Below, piece by piece: positions 22,318 to 33,600 of a stretch of DNA of 64,000 nucleotides (position 1 is the stretch's first letter; the number at the start of each line of letters is the position of its first letter). Source of the DNA: Edaphochlamys debaryana (Eukaryota > Chlorophyta > Chlorophyceae > Chlamydomonadales); assembly GCA_016858145.1 (NCBI GenBank), contig JAEHOE010000021.1:1116001-1180000 (forward strand). The letters are read 5' to 3'. The notes under the pieces are model-generated. The model was not told the DNA's origin. It searched no databases and saw only the letters and a program-made list of their open reading frames with translations. Position numbers and translations under genes: made by a program.

Positions 22318-25300
22318 CATTGAGCCGCTTAAGTGTTTGAAGCGGTCTTTGTTCTGGTGAGAAAATGGGAGCGAGGGGGATGCGCGGAGGCTGGTTTCCT
22401 GGGCTGGAAAGCCCTGGGAGAGCGTGCCGTGTTTTGGACGCGTCGGCGTTTACCAAGCTTGACCGACTTGACCGCGATGCTTTGCTCGCTTGCGCATCAC
22501 CATTCTTTCCTTGGTATCGCGATGCGCCGTTGGGTGGCCTCGGCGGGAGGTCGGCGCGCGTTTGGGCGCGCAAGCATTGCCGCTTGCACTCAGGCGCGCT
22601 TTTGTTAACCGAGTGGCGCGTTTCGAAGCCCTTGTGATGTAGGTATGTGCTGCGCTGCTCGCTTGAGCTGAGGCTGGTCGTCGCGGGCGCCGACATTTGA
22701 AATGTTGCTGCGTCGCGTCGCGCGCCTGCTGCCAAGCCTTGCTTATACTGCACGCGGCGTACCTTGCCGCTACTGAGTCAGCGAGTGGGGCTCGATCGGC
22801 GCTTTTCGGGCGCGGGCGGGGCATCAATGCTCGCCAACGTCGCCGGCTCGCAAGCGCTGCGGAGCTCACGAGCTGAGTCGGCTGGGTCTCTTGCCAAAAG
22901 TGCACTTTTGAGTGTGCGCGCGACGTTGCTCATTTGAGCGTCACCAGCCCTTCTCTGCATCGCGATACGTCGCTGGGTGGCCTTGGCAGGAGGTCGGCGT
23001 GCGTTTGGGCGTGCAAGCATTGCCGCTTGCACTCGGGGACGCTTTTGTCAACCGAGTGGCGGCTTTGGAAGTCCTTGGGTTAAGGTATGTGCTGCACTGC
23101 TCACTAGAGCTCACTCGGGTCGTCGCTGACGCCGACATTTGAAAAGTTGCTGCGTCGCGTCGCGAGTGTGCTGCCGAGCCTTGCTTATACTGCACGGCGC
23201 TTATCTTGCTCATACTGGGTCCGCGAGTGGGGCTCTTTCGGCGCTTTTCGGGTGCGCGTTCGGGGCATAAATGCTCGGCGACGTCGCTCGCGCGTCGCAC
23301 TGTCGCAAGCGCTATGGCTCACTTGCTGGCTGCGTGAGCCTTTTGCAAAAAGTGCACTTAAGACTCTGCGCGCGACGCTTGCTCGCGCGCGCACGGTGTT
23401 TTGGCTTGCTGCGCCCGCCGAATCGCGACTTTTTCTATGCGTTACACTGCGCCTCGCTCGCGAATTCGATGCAAAATATTGTCGAGTTAGTCGGCCGACC
23501 CGGGGTCGTTCCGGGTGGGCGGATCGCTAGTCATTGAGCCCCTTAACTAGCGTTTTCGTACTGTGTTTGAAGCGGTCTTTGTTCTGGTGAGGCAAGGGGA
23601 GCGAGGGGGACGCGTGGAGGCTGGTTTCCTGGGCTGGTAAGCCCCGCCCGGCTGGGAGGCTGTGCCGTGTTTTGGACGCGTCGGCGTTGACCATGCTTGA
23701 CTGACTTTGCCCCCGGTGCTTTGCTTATTGGAGCGTCACCAGACCTCCCTTGCATGGCGATATGCCCTTTGGGGGCCTCGGCAGGAGGTCGGCGTGCGTT
23801 TGGTCGCGCAAGCATTGACGCTTGCACGCAGGCGCGCTTTTGCTTGAACATGTGCTTTAGCGTATCGAGTGGCGCAAATGGAAGCCTTTGTGACATAGGT
23901 GTGCCCGACGGTGCTCGCGGGAGCTGAGGCCGGTCGACGAGGGCGCCGAAATGTTGTCGCGTCACGTAGGTCGTTTCGCTCCGCGACCACGCGCAACGCA
24001 CTCCGCTAGTCCGTTTTAGCTGGCTGGACTTGCGGGCGCGCCAAATCGCTGCGTATCGGCGCGGATCGCGTCGCGGCTTGGCCTGCAAGCGGTCGCCCTG
24101 GGTCGCGCGAACGGTCTTCTCTCCCGCTGCGCCCGCAGATTCGCGCCTTTGTCTACGCTCTGCCCCTGCGCTCGTGCAGAAAAGCCGTTCCGAGTTAGTC
24201 GGCCGACCCGGGGTCGTTCGAGTGGCGCTTTTGGTAGTCATTGAGCCGCTTAACTAGCGTATTTGTAACTTGTCTGAAGCGGTCTTTGCTCCAGTGAGGC
24301 AAGGGGAGCGAGGGGGGCGCGCGGAGGCTGGTTTCCTTGGCAAGGAAGCCTTGTGGGGCTGGGAGGCCGTGCCGTGTTTTGGACGCGTCGGCGTTGACCG
24401 AGCTTGACCGACTCTGGCCCACAATGCTTCGCTCATTTCAGTGTCAACATACTTCCTTTGCATCGCGATAGGCCCTTGGGTGGCCGCGGAGGGAGGTCGG
24501 CGCGCGTTTGGGCGCGCAAGCATTGCCACTTGCACTCGGGCGCGCTTTTGTAAACCGAGTGGCGCCTTTGGAAGCACTTCTGATGAAGGGATGTGCTGCG
24601 CCACGCGCTTGAGCTGAGGCTGGTCGTCGCGTGCGCCCACTTTTGAAATGTTGCTGCGTAGCGTCGCGAGCCTGCTGCCAGGTCTTGCTTATACTGCACA
24701 CAGCTTATCTTGCCGATACTGGGTCGGCGAGTGGGGCTCGATTGGCGCTTCTTGGGCGCGCGTTCGGGGCATCAGTGCTCGCCGACGTCGCTCGCTCACC
24801 AGCGCTGCGGACGAGCTGAGCCGTGTGGGTCTCTTTGGCGAAAAGTGCACTTTTGAGTGTGCGCGCGACGCTCGCGTCGCCCTCGCGGGACGTCGCCGGG
24901 CGCAGGTTCACAATGGCGTCGCGCCCTATCGATCGCGCTGGGTCCGGCGCGCTCTGTTGCCCTCCTGAATTAGTTTCAAGGCCTGGCGACCCGGGGTCGG
25001 TCGAGTGGCGCTTTTGCTAGTCATTGAGCCGCTTAACTAGCTTATTTGTACTGTGCTCGAAGCGGTCTTTGTTCTGGTGTGGAAATGGGAGCAATGGGGC
25101 GCGCGGAGGCTGGTTTCCTGGGCCGGGAAGCCATGCGGGGCTGGGAGGCTGTGCCGTGTTTTGGACGCGTCGGCGTTGACCGAGCTTGACCGACGTAGCC
25201 CGCGATGCTTTGCTCGCTTGAGCATCACCATACCTTCCTTGGTGTCGCGATGCGCCGTTTGGTGGCCTCGGAGCGAGGTCGGCGCGCGTTTGGGCGTGCA

Positions 25301-25819
25301 AGCATTGCGGCTTGCAGTCGGTGACGCTTTTGTAAACCGAGAGGCGCCTTTCAAAGCCCCTGTGATATAGGTGTATGCCACGCTACTCGCTTGAGCTGAG
25401 GCTGGTCGTCGCGGCCGCTGACTTTTGAAATGTTGCTGTGTCGCGTCGCGAGCCTGCTGCCAATCCCTGCGTAAACTGCACGCTGCTTATCGTGCCGATA
25501 CTGGGTCGGCGAGTTGGGCTCGATCGGCGCTTTTCGGGCGCGTGCGGGGCATCAATGCCCGCGGAGCGTCGCCCGCTCGCAAGCGCTGCGGAGCTCACGA
25601 GCGGAGCCGGGTGGGTCTCTTTGGCAAAAAGTGCACTTTCGAGTGTGCGCGCGACGCTTGCTGGCTCGCTCGCGCCGCGCTCGTGGGGCGTGGCCGGGCG
25701 CTGCGTCGCCCTTGCGTCGCGCCTTATCCATCGCGCTCGGTCCGGCGGCGGATGAAGGCCTCCTGAATTAGTTTCAAGGCCTGGCGACCCGGGGTCGGTC
25801 GAGTGGCGCTTTTGGTAGT
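22318..25819. repeat. Tandem satellite array, monomer about 0.8 kb
   Basis: Monomer junctions are marked by CATTGAGCCGCTTAA (one variant has CCCC) at 22318, 23532, 24239 and 25022, giving units of 1214, 707, 783 and 798 bp. The 1214-bp unit contains an internal jump near 22922 that repeats part of a monomer. Each full unit carries GTGTTTTGGACGCGTCGGCG, GTGCACTTTTGAGTGTGCGCG and GACCCGGGGTCG. Monomers are imperfectly conserved, and no frame is open in all of them. Confidence 0.85.
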
Positions 25820-25985
25820 CATTGAGCCGCTTAACCATTGAGCCGCTTAATCATTGAGCCGCTTAACTACTCATTGAGCCGCTTAACTACTCATTGAGCC
25901 GCTTAATCATTGAGCCGCTTAATAACTAGTCATTGAGCCGCTTAATGAGCCGCTTAACCGCTTAACTAGTCATTGAGCCGCTTAA
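25820..25985. repeat. Short tandem array of the satellite junction motif
   Basis: Eight full copies of the 15-mer CATTGAGCCGCTTAA, plus partial copies, separated by 0-8 bases (often CTACT or CTAGT). The 15-mer is exactly the motif found once at each monomer junction of the neighbouring satellite. Confidence 0.9.
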
Positions 25986-26170
25986 GCATGGTGAGTTGCA
26001 CTCCACAGGTGATCAGGGACGTGGAGGTCCGTCCTCTGTAGGAGATATGCCGATACGGCCTTCGCGGATAGCCCAAGACTGCTCCCGGGGTTCGGAGTTA
26101 TCAATGGCAGCCTCCAAATCACGCTCCTACACGCTAGCCCCGCCGCAAGTCAACCCAAGGCCCACCATGC

Positions 26171-26230
26171 TCAAGGCTTCGCCAGCAGCTGCAGCAGCTT
26201 GATGAGCGGCTCCTTGTAGCCCGCGTACGC
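26171..26230 (-). pseudogene. Possible orphan terminal exon
   Basis: After a pyrimidine-rich stretch and an AG acceptor, 19 codons read AYAGYKEPLIKLLQLLAKP and end at TGA (26171-26173). It looks like the last exon of a lost or displaced gene. I found no upstream partner exon and do not recognise the family. Confidence 0.2.
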
Positions 26231-27088
26231 CTTCAGAGAAATGTGCAAGGTTAGCTAGCAACACACCCTGACTGAATACGCGCGTGGAGGTTGAGCTCCC
26301 AGGCATGTCGCCGGCATGTTAGAGCGTGGTCATAAGTTTGCCTCCTCTCAAAGGGAAGGGACAGGATTCAAGGGCAGGCTAAAAAGCAGACAGCTCCTGG
26401 CTGGGCTATGAGGGAGTAGGGAGGACCTTGGGCAGGCTCGGGCCGCTCGGGGTGGACAGAGGTTGGTGAACCGGGGCATGGGTTTGGCGCTCCGAACTGT
26501 CAGAATTGTCGTGTTGCTTGCACCCTGGCTTGCTGACGCTGAAACGAGCGCTCGAGGGGGCAGGCCTGCGGGCGGCAGGGTGGGCCCCGCCTAGGCCAGC
26601 TGGTCTGAACATGCAGGATGCGACTGTTCCTCGCTTCCAACGTTCAAACACATGGATACCGGTATGTTTTGGGGAAGCGCTAGAAGGGCTGCCCGAAAGG
26701 CAGACTTGTCCAGGCTTCTAGGGCCACGGAAATGTGGAACTGCCCAGGAACTGCCCCCTCTGCCTGGGCCTGGGCCCGGGCCCGTCTGCCCCCTCAAGGC
26801 AGCTCAGAAGGGCCGAGGGCCCGAGGCCTAGTTCGCGGCATAGAGGCAGGCACAAGCAGCTGCCCCGGGTCCTTGGGGTGATGCCTCAGTTCCCGTGTGG
26901 GGACTGCGGGCTGGACCTGGGCTGGACACTTGGACCCGCTCGGATGAGCTTTTGCCCAGCCTTCAAACAGAAGCTTCCGGATAGCTCTTCACTAGCCACA
27001 TCCAGGTCACACAACTCGCTTGAAAGCCTGTCTCGCCGGGCCTAGCCCGGGCCTAGCTCACTCGATCGCGTGAAACTCACTCTGAGCC
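26231..27088. other. Upstream flank of ankyrin gene copy A
   Basis: From about 26380 this flank aligns with the flank of copy B (from about 29790), for example CTTGGGCAGGCTCGGGCCGC and GTTGCTTGC(A/T)CCCTGGCTTG. Copy B has insertions relative to it. I see no gene of its own. Confidence 0.6.
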
Positions 27089-29600
27089 ACGACAACAACC
27101 CTTGCTGAGCAGGCTAGCCGGTCAGGGGAGGCAGCTGGGCGCAGCGATGTCTGCGAGGATGCATCGCGCGTCTGGCTGCCGGGCATCATCGGGCACATCG
27201 CTAGCTTTCTCCCTGACAACGAGGTCGCATGCACGCTGCGGCTAGTCTCCCAGGCCACGGCGCAGCAGCTCGCGGGGCGGACCACCATCCGTCCCGCCCA
27301 GCCTGTGCCGCGCTGTTGCTTCGCCGCCGAGTGCCAGCGCGTGTGCCGGGGCCTGACGTGGTCAAAGCGGCAGCAGGTGGTATACCAGACCGTCGCCAGC
27401 GGGGACTTGGAGAACCTGGAGGTGGCGGTGGCGGCGACAGGCTGCCCCCTGACATGCAACGTGCTCGAGGCAGCGGCCGAGGCTGGCGAGCTGGGGATGT
27501 GCCAGTGGCTGGTGGGGCCAGGGCGCTTCCCATGGAACGATGAGACCGCCAAATGCATCGGAGGAGCGGCTGCATCTGGAGGCCAGGGGCACGTGGTCGA
27601 TTGGTGCCTGCAGCCTCGGGCAGGTGTCAATCCCGGCGCGGACTGCATCGCACACGCCATCCTTTGTGCCCTGCGCAAGGGGCACGAGGGGCTGGCGTGG
27701 AGGCTGATTGAGTCACACCCACTGGGGCGTGGCTTTTGGGCTGTGGAGGCACTCGAGGCGGCGGCGGAGGGCTGCAGCCTGGCGGGCCTGCAGCGGGCGT
27801 GGGAGCAGTACACATGCAACGGTGGTTGCCCCGGCCAAGGCCCGGCCCCAGCCATCGCCAACGCCGCATGCAGCCCGGTCGACTGGCAAGAGAAGGTCGG
27901 GTTCCTGCTAGAGCAGGGCTTAGAACTGCCGGGGTGGGCGTGCCATTCGGTTGTCCGGTTGAACTCCGGCGCGGCCGCATTGGAGCGGTTAGCGTGGCTG
28001 CAGGCCCGGGGAGCCCCGGCGCCGACGGACAGCGCTCTGTCGGCCGCAGCTCTTAAGGGTGATGCCGTGCTCGTGGCATACCTCCTGAAGCAGGGGCTGA
28101 AGCCAGATCGCTTCGAGGTGCATGGCGCAGCCAATGCCGGTTCGTTGGAGGTGGTAAAGGCGCTGATGGCTGCTGCCAGCATGGGCGACCTGGATCCGGA
28201 TCTAGATCTCAAGCAGTCTCTGCACAAGATTGCGTGCGAGGGCCTGGCTGGATCGGGATCTCCCACGGCCCTCGCCAACCTGTCCTGGATTCTGGAGACG
28301 TATGGGCTCGAGGCGGTCGGCGGCCTTTCGCCGGGGGTGTTTCGCCTCGCGACCCGCTCTGGCGACGTCGAGCTCATGGCCTGGCTGCTGGCGCGCGGCT
28401 GCGAGATGGACGAAACCGCATGGGATGCGGCGGCTGAGTCGGGCTGCGAGGCGGCCCTGGAGCTTCTGTCCGCGCGGGGCTGCCCCAAGCCGGTGAGCTA
28501 CGGGATGTGGGTCGGCGGCTGGGCTGCAGGGGAGAGTGAGCTGTGGAGTAAAGGGACTTGGCGTGAAGTCGCTTCGGCTACTGCTGGGTTAGTGGCTCCG
28601 TTGGCCACCGCTTTCCGCGGACCCCACCGAGCGATGTGGGTCGGCGCATGGGGGGGCAGCGGTGGGGGACGGACAGACGGGTTGAGCACCTCGAGTCGTT
28701 CCATGGCTCCATGGCGTGTCCTGCCCACAACCTGGTGGGAGGGCGGTAGGTTGCTTCAAGGCAGCTTCGCTCTGCGCCCAGCACTGGAAGGGCGCAGTCT
28801 TCCGCAGCGCCTTACCGGAAGCATCCGCAGACAGGGGCTCAGCTCCCAGGCGTCATCTGGGCTTCTTCTCACTTTTTCGCCCGCCCCCTTGGTCCCCAAC
28901 AGTATGACGGATACTGTGAGCTCGCGTATTTTGAAGCGGTGCAGCACGGCGACGTGCGGACGATGGCGGTGCTGCGGCGCTTGGGTGCCTCCTACGAATA
29001 CGAATCCGACGGAGGCCGGGCGATATTTTCCAAGGTCATAGGGGATTTTGCTGACCACGAGTCCGCCCTGCGAGCCCTTGCGTGGCTCCTGGCCAATGGC
29101 TGCGAAGTGGATTGGGAGGAGGCGGAGGAGGTGGCAGCTGAGCAGAGCGAGACGAGGCAACAGGAGCGGCACACTGAGGTGCTCGCTTGGCTCGCGGAGC
29201 GCAAGCCTCCAGCGCCTCCGCCGCCTTATGAGGACCTCGCCGCATTGCTTGGCACCTAGGGCGGCGGGGCGCGAGTCAATCCCTCCGCGGCTCAGGTGGC
29301 CTGCGCCTGGCTGGAGGCACGGGCTGGGCTGGGACCTTGGGGCGTGGCAGGTGGTCCTCGGGTGGGATGTTACCGTGAAGCAGGCGGGGGGCGTAGTGTC
29401 ACATGATAGCGGCCAGCAACACGCGGCCAAAGGCGAGATTGAGCTGCCGGCCACCAGCTAGTGGTGCGTTAGGGGCTGCTTGCTCAAGCTGTAGGACCTA
29501 GACAGGGGCGCGGTGGGAAGCTGGATGGAGCTAGCGGGGGGATGCCCTTGGAGCGCAGTGTGCGAGAGACCCCTCCGTCGCTGGTCCCTGATACATGTTG
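26380..29600 (+). repeat. Segmental duplication, unit A
   Basis: Left unit of a tandem duplication that includes the ankyrin gene and its flanks. The partner is about 29790-33600. Similarity continues past the stop codons (GGCGGCGGGGCGCGAGTCAATCCCTC in both). Confidence 0.8.
27089..29259 (+). pseudogene. F-box-like/ankyrin-repeat protein, copy A, start codon lost
   Basis: Paralogue of 31474-33354. Exons 27089-28492 and 28903-29259 are joined by a phase-0 intron with donor CCG|GTGAGC and acceptor CCCCAACAG; the frame would give 586 residues. At the position where copy B has its ATG, copy A has ACG (27089), preceded by an in-frame TGA. No in-frame ATG follows until well inside the repeats (about 27497). 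The protein has an F-box-like segment (VWLPGIIGHIASFLPDNEVACTL), then ankyrin-type repeats with AA..G.LE...WL...G motifs, and ends PPPYEDLAALLGT as in copy B. The rest of the frame is intact, so this is either a recent pseudogene or a gene using a non-ATG start. Confidence 0.72.
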
Positions 29601-31473
29601 GCGCGGGGCTTGGGGATTGTATGGCCAGATAATGTTGGGGCCTCCAGGGGTTTCGGCGAGGGCACGGTAAGGCGTGTTAGGGGACGGACTTGCGGTGCAG
29701 AGGGAAGGGACAGGAGTCGGGGCGTGTGCTCAGGCTGTGCGGTGCAGCTCATGCTCAATATGCGGTCATGCACAGATGCAGGCTCAAAAGTAGACAGCTC
29801 CTGGGCGATGAGGGAGTGGGGAGGACCTTGGGCAGGCTCGGGCCGCTTGGGCGGACAGAGGTTGGCCAACCGGGGCATGGGGTTTGGCGCTCCAAACCGT
29901 CCGAATTGTCGTGTTGCTTGCTCCCTGGCTTGCTGACGCTGGAAGGAGCGCTCTGAAGAGCGAAGGGCGGCAGGCCTGCGTATGCCAGCCCGACGCGGCC
30001 AGGCGGGCAGGCTGGGCCCCGCCTAGGCCCAGCTGGTCTGAGGCTCTGAGCGTGCAGGATGCATACGGCTGTTTTTTTGGGGGCTGAGCCGCCGCCGTCA
30101 GGCTCTTGGGGCGGCGAAGCCTCCCGAGATTACCCCGTGTCGGCGTGCCTGCGTGCGTGGTGCCGGCACCCGCCAGCCGGAGTCGCTGGCGCGGCGGCTG
30201 GCGGCGCGCAGGGTGGTGGCGGGTAGCGGTGGCTAGGAGGTGGCGGAGCGGTGTCCGTGTAGATAAGACCGGGCAGCTAAGTCTGTGCCGAGGGGTGCGA
30301 GTCCCCCGACAACCTGCTATCAACGCGTTAAAGCTCGGTTGGAGTATAGTGAGCCCACGGTTACCACGGGGAATGGGTCGCGTAGCACATGGGTGAGGGG
30401 CTCAGCCCTTTTCCGCCCCCACGGGGGCGCCCGCTTGTCGCTTCCCGAAAGGCCGCTGCCCAAAAGGCAGACATGTCCAGGCTTCCAGTGCCACCGAAGT
30501 GTGCAACAGCCGGTGTCCGGGCTGCCAGGGAGTCTGCCCGTTTGCCCCCTCCAGGCCAGCACGGTGAGCGGGTTAGTTCCGTCCGAGCGGAGGAGCTTTC
30601 CTTCAGCGAAGCAGCTGCAGGCCCACCTTCCGTGCACCCACCGCCCACCGCCCCTTCCGCAGCCCGGGGCCCCCAGCCATAGCGGTGGGAACTTTCATTC
30701 CCAGGGGGGGTCCCCTATTCACAGGTACCAATCACAGGCATTTTGCATCGGCAAACGAAATGCGATGCCAGGACTCTGCAGCGCTTCGCCCTGTTGTCTA
30801 TAGTAACCCCTCCAGGCCGCTCAGAACGGAGGGTACCAAGCATATGGATTCGGGCCTCGCGGGGAGGGGTGCTTGGGCGCTCACGAAGCCTGTAAACTCA
30901 TGCTGCGGGGGGCGCGATTGCATCCTGCATGTCGGGTGGGGGTGTCACAGTTACATCCCGCCTGAGTCGCAGTCCCATCCGGCCTGGGCCAACCGACGCT
31001 CGAGTGTCATCCCCCCTACCTTGCAGTCCCATCCGTCCTGCAGCGTAAACCACCGCAGTCGCAGGCCACCTGCCCCCCAGTCATCCGGCCTGCAGCGAGC
31101 ACCCCCTCTCAGAAGGGCTGAGGGCCCGAGGCCATGTTCGCGGCACAGAGGCAGGCTCAAGCAGCCGACCCGGGTCCTTGAGGTGATGCCTAAGTTTCCG
31201 TAAATGGGCGCGGACGGGCTGACGATTGGCCCAGTCGGCCTGGGGCCGGGCCTGAGCGGGCCGACGGCTGCAGGGGTCGGCCCAGGCCCGGCCCTGATGG
31301 GCGGCCCAGCATATATGGAGGCTCAATTTGATCAGCTTGTGCCCAGCCTTTACACAAGCTTCCGGATAGCTCTTCTCTAGCCACATCCACGTCACACAGC
31401 TCGCTTGAAAGCTTATCTCGCCGGGCCTAGCCCGGGCCTCGCTCACTCCATCGTGAGAAACAAACTTTGAGCC
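29260..31473. other. Intergenic region between ankyrin genes; flank of copy B
   Basis: 29260-29560 is the copy A 3' flank, repeated after copy B. From about 29790 the upstream flank of copy A is repeated, with insertions near 30065-30465 and 30690-31090. A GC-rich inverted repeat lies at 31243-31294. A TATA-like CATATATGG at 31310-31318 lies about 160 bp before the copy B ATG and is missing from copy A. I see no separate gene. Confidence 0.55.
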
Positions 31474-33600
31474 ATGACCACAAACCTTGACGAGCAGACC
31501 ATTCAGTCAGGCGGAGCAGCCGTGCGCAGCGACCAGGATGTCTGCGAGGATGCATCTCGCGTCTGGCTGCCTGGCATCATCGAACGCATCGCTAGCTTCT
31601 TCTCTGAAACCGAGGTAGCATGCACGCTGCGACTGGTGTGCCGGGACACGGCGCAGCAGTTCGCGGAGCGGACCACCATCCGTCCCGACCAGCCCGTGCC
31701 GCGCTGGTGCTTCGCCTCCGAGTGCCGGCGCGTGTGCCGGGGCCTGACGTGGTCAAAGCGGCAGCAGCTGGTGTGCCTGACGGCCGCCAGCGGGGACGTG
31801 GCGAACCTGGAGGTGGCGGTGGCGGAGACGGGCTGCCCCCTTGACATCCGCGCCCTCATGGCTGCGGCCGGGGCTGGAGACCTGGGGATGTGCCAATGGC
31901 TGGTGGGGCCCGGGCGAGTGCCCTGGAATGAGGACACAGCCAAAATCACCGGAATAGCGGCTGTATCCAGGAGCCAGGGGCACGTGGCCGACTGGTGCCT
32001 GCATCCTCGGGCAGGTGTCAATCCCTGCGCGGGCTGCATCGCACAAGTCATCCTCTGTGCCCTGCGCAAGGGGCACGAGGGGCTGGCGTCGAGGCTGATT
32101 GACACGCACTGCCCCAGGCACTTCGACTGGTGGGAGGCCTGGGGGAGCGACGTGCTGACGGTGGCGGCGGAGGGCTGCAGCCTGGCGGGCCTGCAGCGGG
32201 CGTGGGAGCAGAACACACGCAACGGGGGTCGCCCCAGCCAGTACCGGGCCCCAGCCGTCGCTTACGCCGCATGCAGCTCGGTCGACTGGAAAGAGAAGGG
32301 CGAGTTCCTGCTAGAGCAGGGCTTAGAACTGCCAGGGGGGGCGTGCCATTCGGTTGTCCGGTTTTACTCTGGCGCGGACGCATTGGAGCGGCTGGCGTGG
32401 CTGCAAGCGCGGGGCGCGAGGCTGTCGCACGACGCTCTGTCGGCCGCAGCTCGGAAGGGCGATGCGATGCTCGTGGCATACCTCCTGGAGCAGGGGCTGA
32501 AGCCGGATTGCGATGACGTGCAAGGCGCAGCCAATGCCGATAACTTGGAGACATTGCAGGCGCTGATGGCTGCTGCCCGTGAGGGCAACCCGGATCTAGA
32601 TCTGGATCTCGAGGGCATGGCGTGCGCTACGGCTTGGAAGGGATCCCTGCCCTGCCTGTCCTGGCTGGTGGAGACGTACGGGGCCGAGGCCATCGGTGGT
32701 CTCACGCCCAAGCTCTTCAGCTGTGCCTCCCGCTCCGGCGACGTCGAGCGCATGGCCTGGCTGCTGGCGCGCGGCTGCGAGATGGGCGAAGACGCGTGGC
32801 AGGCAGCGGCTGAGTCGGGCTGCGAGGCGGCCCTGGAGCTTCTGTCCGAGCGGGGCTGCCCAATGCCGGTGAGCTACGGGATGTGGGTCGGCGGCTGGGC
32901 TGCAGGGGAGAGAGAGTGGTGCTTGGCAGGGCACCTAGTGGGGCGCTGGCAGCGCACACCCAGCCCATCTTGGAAGCCGTCTGACTTCCGTGCCCCTCTT
33001 GGTCCCCAACAGGATGGCGGTGGGCCGTGTCTGGAATCAGCACGCATGGGTGATGTGCGGACGATGGCGGTGCTACGGCGCTTGGGCGTCCCTTGGGGAC
33101 ACGATGGAGGAGAGTACATCTTCATTAGCATTGCAGGCCTTGTGAAACAGCCGACAAAGACCCTGCCCGCTCTCGCATGGCTTCTCGCCAACGGTTGCAA
33201 TGTGGACTGGGCGGAGGCAGAGCGGGCTGCGGCTGAGCAGAGCTTCTTTTGGCGACGCGAGCGGCACACTGAGGTGCTCACTTGGCTCGCGGAGCACAGG
33301 CCTCCAGGGCCTCCGCCGCCTTATGAGGACCTCGCCGCATTGCTTGGCACCTAGGGCGGCGGGGCGCGAGTCAATCCCTCTGCGGCTCAGGTGGCCTGCG
33401 CCTGGCTGGAGGCACGGGCTGGGCTAGGAGCTTGGGGCGTGGCAGGTGGCCCTCGGGTGGGATGTTACCGTGAAGCAGGCGGGGGCGTAGTGTCACATGA
33501 AAGCGGCCAGCCACACGCGGCCAAAGGCGAGATGGAGCTGCTGGCCACTTGCCAGTGGTGCGTGTGGCGGCTATCTTTAGCGTAAGGACCTAGACAGGGG
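29790..33600 (+). repeat. Segmental duplication, unit B
   Basis: Right unit of the tandem duplication. It is longer than unit A because of insertions upstream of the gene, while its intron is shorter (144 bp against 410 bp). Confidence 0.8.
31474..33354 (+). CDS. F-box-like/ankyrin-repeat protein, copy B
   Basis: Intact two-exon gene. Exon 1 31474-32868 and exon 2 33013-33354 (stop included) are joined by a 144-bp phase-0 intron with GTGAGC donor and CCCCAACAG acceptor, giving 578 residues. The frame happens to stay open through the intron, but copy A and the repeat pattern (GCPMP joined to DGG) favour splicing. The N terminus has an F-box-like helix pair (about residues 30-55, VWLPGIIERIASFFSE then ACTLRLVCRDTA). 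Many degenerate ankyrin repeats follow (about 90-540), and the end is Pro-rich, PPPPYEDLAALLGT. Families of this layout are numerous in Chlamydomonas-like algae; by family, a protein-binding scaffold or ubiquitin-ligase adaptor is plausible, with unknown target. Confidence 0.82.
   Translation: MTTNLDEQTIQSGGAAVRSDQDVCEDASRVWLPGIIERIASFFSETEVACTLRLVCRDTAQQFAERTTIRPDQPVPRWCFASECRRVCRGLTWSKRQQLVCLTAASGDVANLEVAVAETGCPLDIRALMAAAGAGDLGMCQWLVGPGRVPWNEDTAKITGIAAVSRSQGHVADWCLHPRAGVNPCAGCIAQVILCALRKGHEGLASRLIDTHCPRHFDWWEAWGSDVLTVAAEGCSLAGLQRAWEQNTRNGGRPSQYRAPAVAYAACSSVDWKEKGEFLLEQGLELPGGACHSVVRFYSGADALERLAWLQARGARLSHDALSAAARKGDAMLVAYLLEQGLKPDCDDVQGAANADNLETLQALMAAAREGNPDLDLDLEGMACATAWKGSLPCLSWLVETYGAEAIGGLTPKLFSCASRSGDVERMAWLLARGCEMGEDAWQAAAESGCEAALELLSERGCPMPVSYGMWVGGWAAGEREWCLAGHLVGRWQRTPSPSWKPSDFRAPLGPQQDGGGPCLESARMGDVRTMAVLRRLGVPWGHDGGEYIFISIAGLVKQPTKTLPALAWLLANGCNVDWAEAERAAAEQSFFWRRERHTEVLTWLAEHRPPGPPPPYEDLAALLGT

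Noticed and set aside
27305..29041. Unspliced 578-codon reading of ankyrin copy A
   Set aside because: Its last 180 codons have no ankyrin pattern. Splicing 28493-28902 restores the sequence shared with copy B.
30255..30305. tRNA-like B-box GGGTGCGAGTCCC
   Set aside because: The T-loop differs from consensus and the upstream sequence cannot form a matching acceptor stem, so it is neither a tRNA nor a clear SINE.
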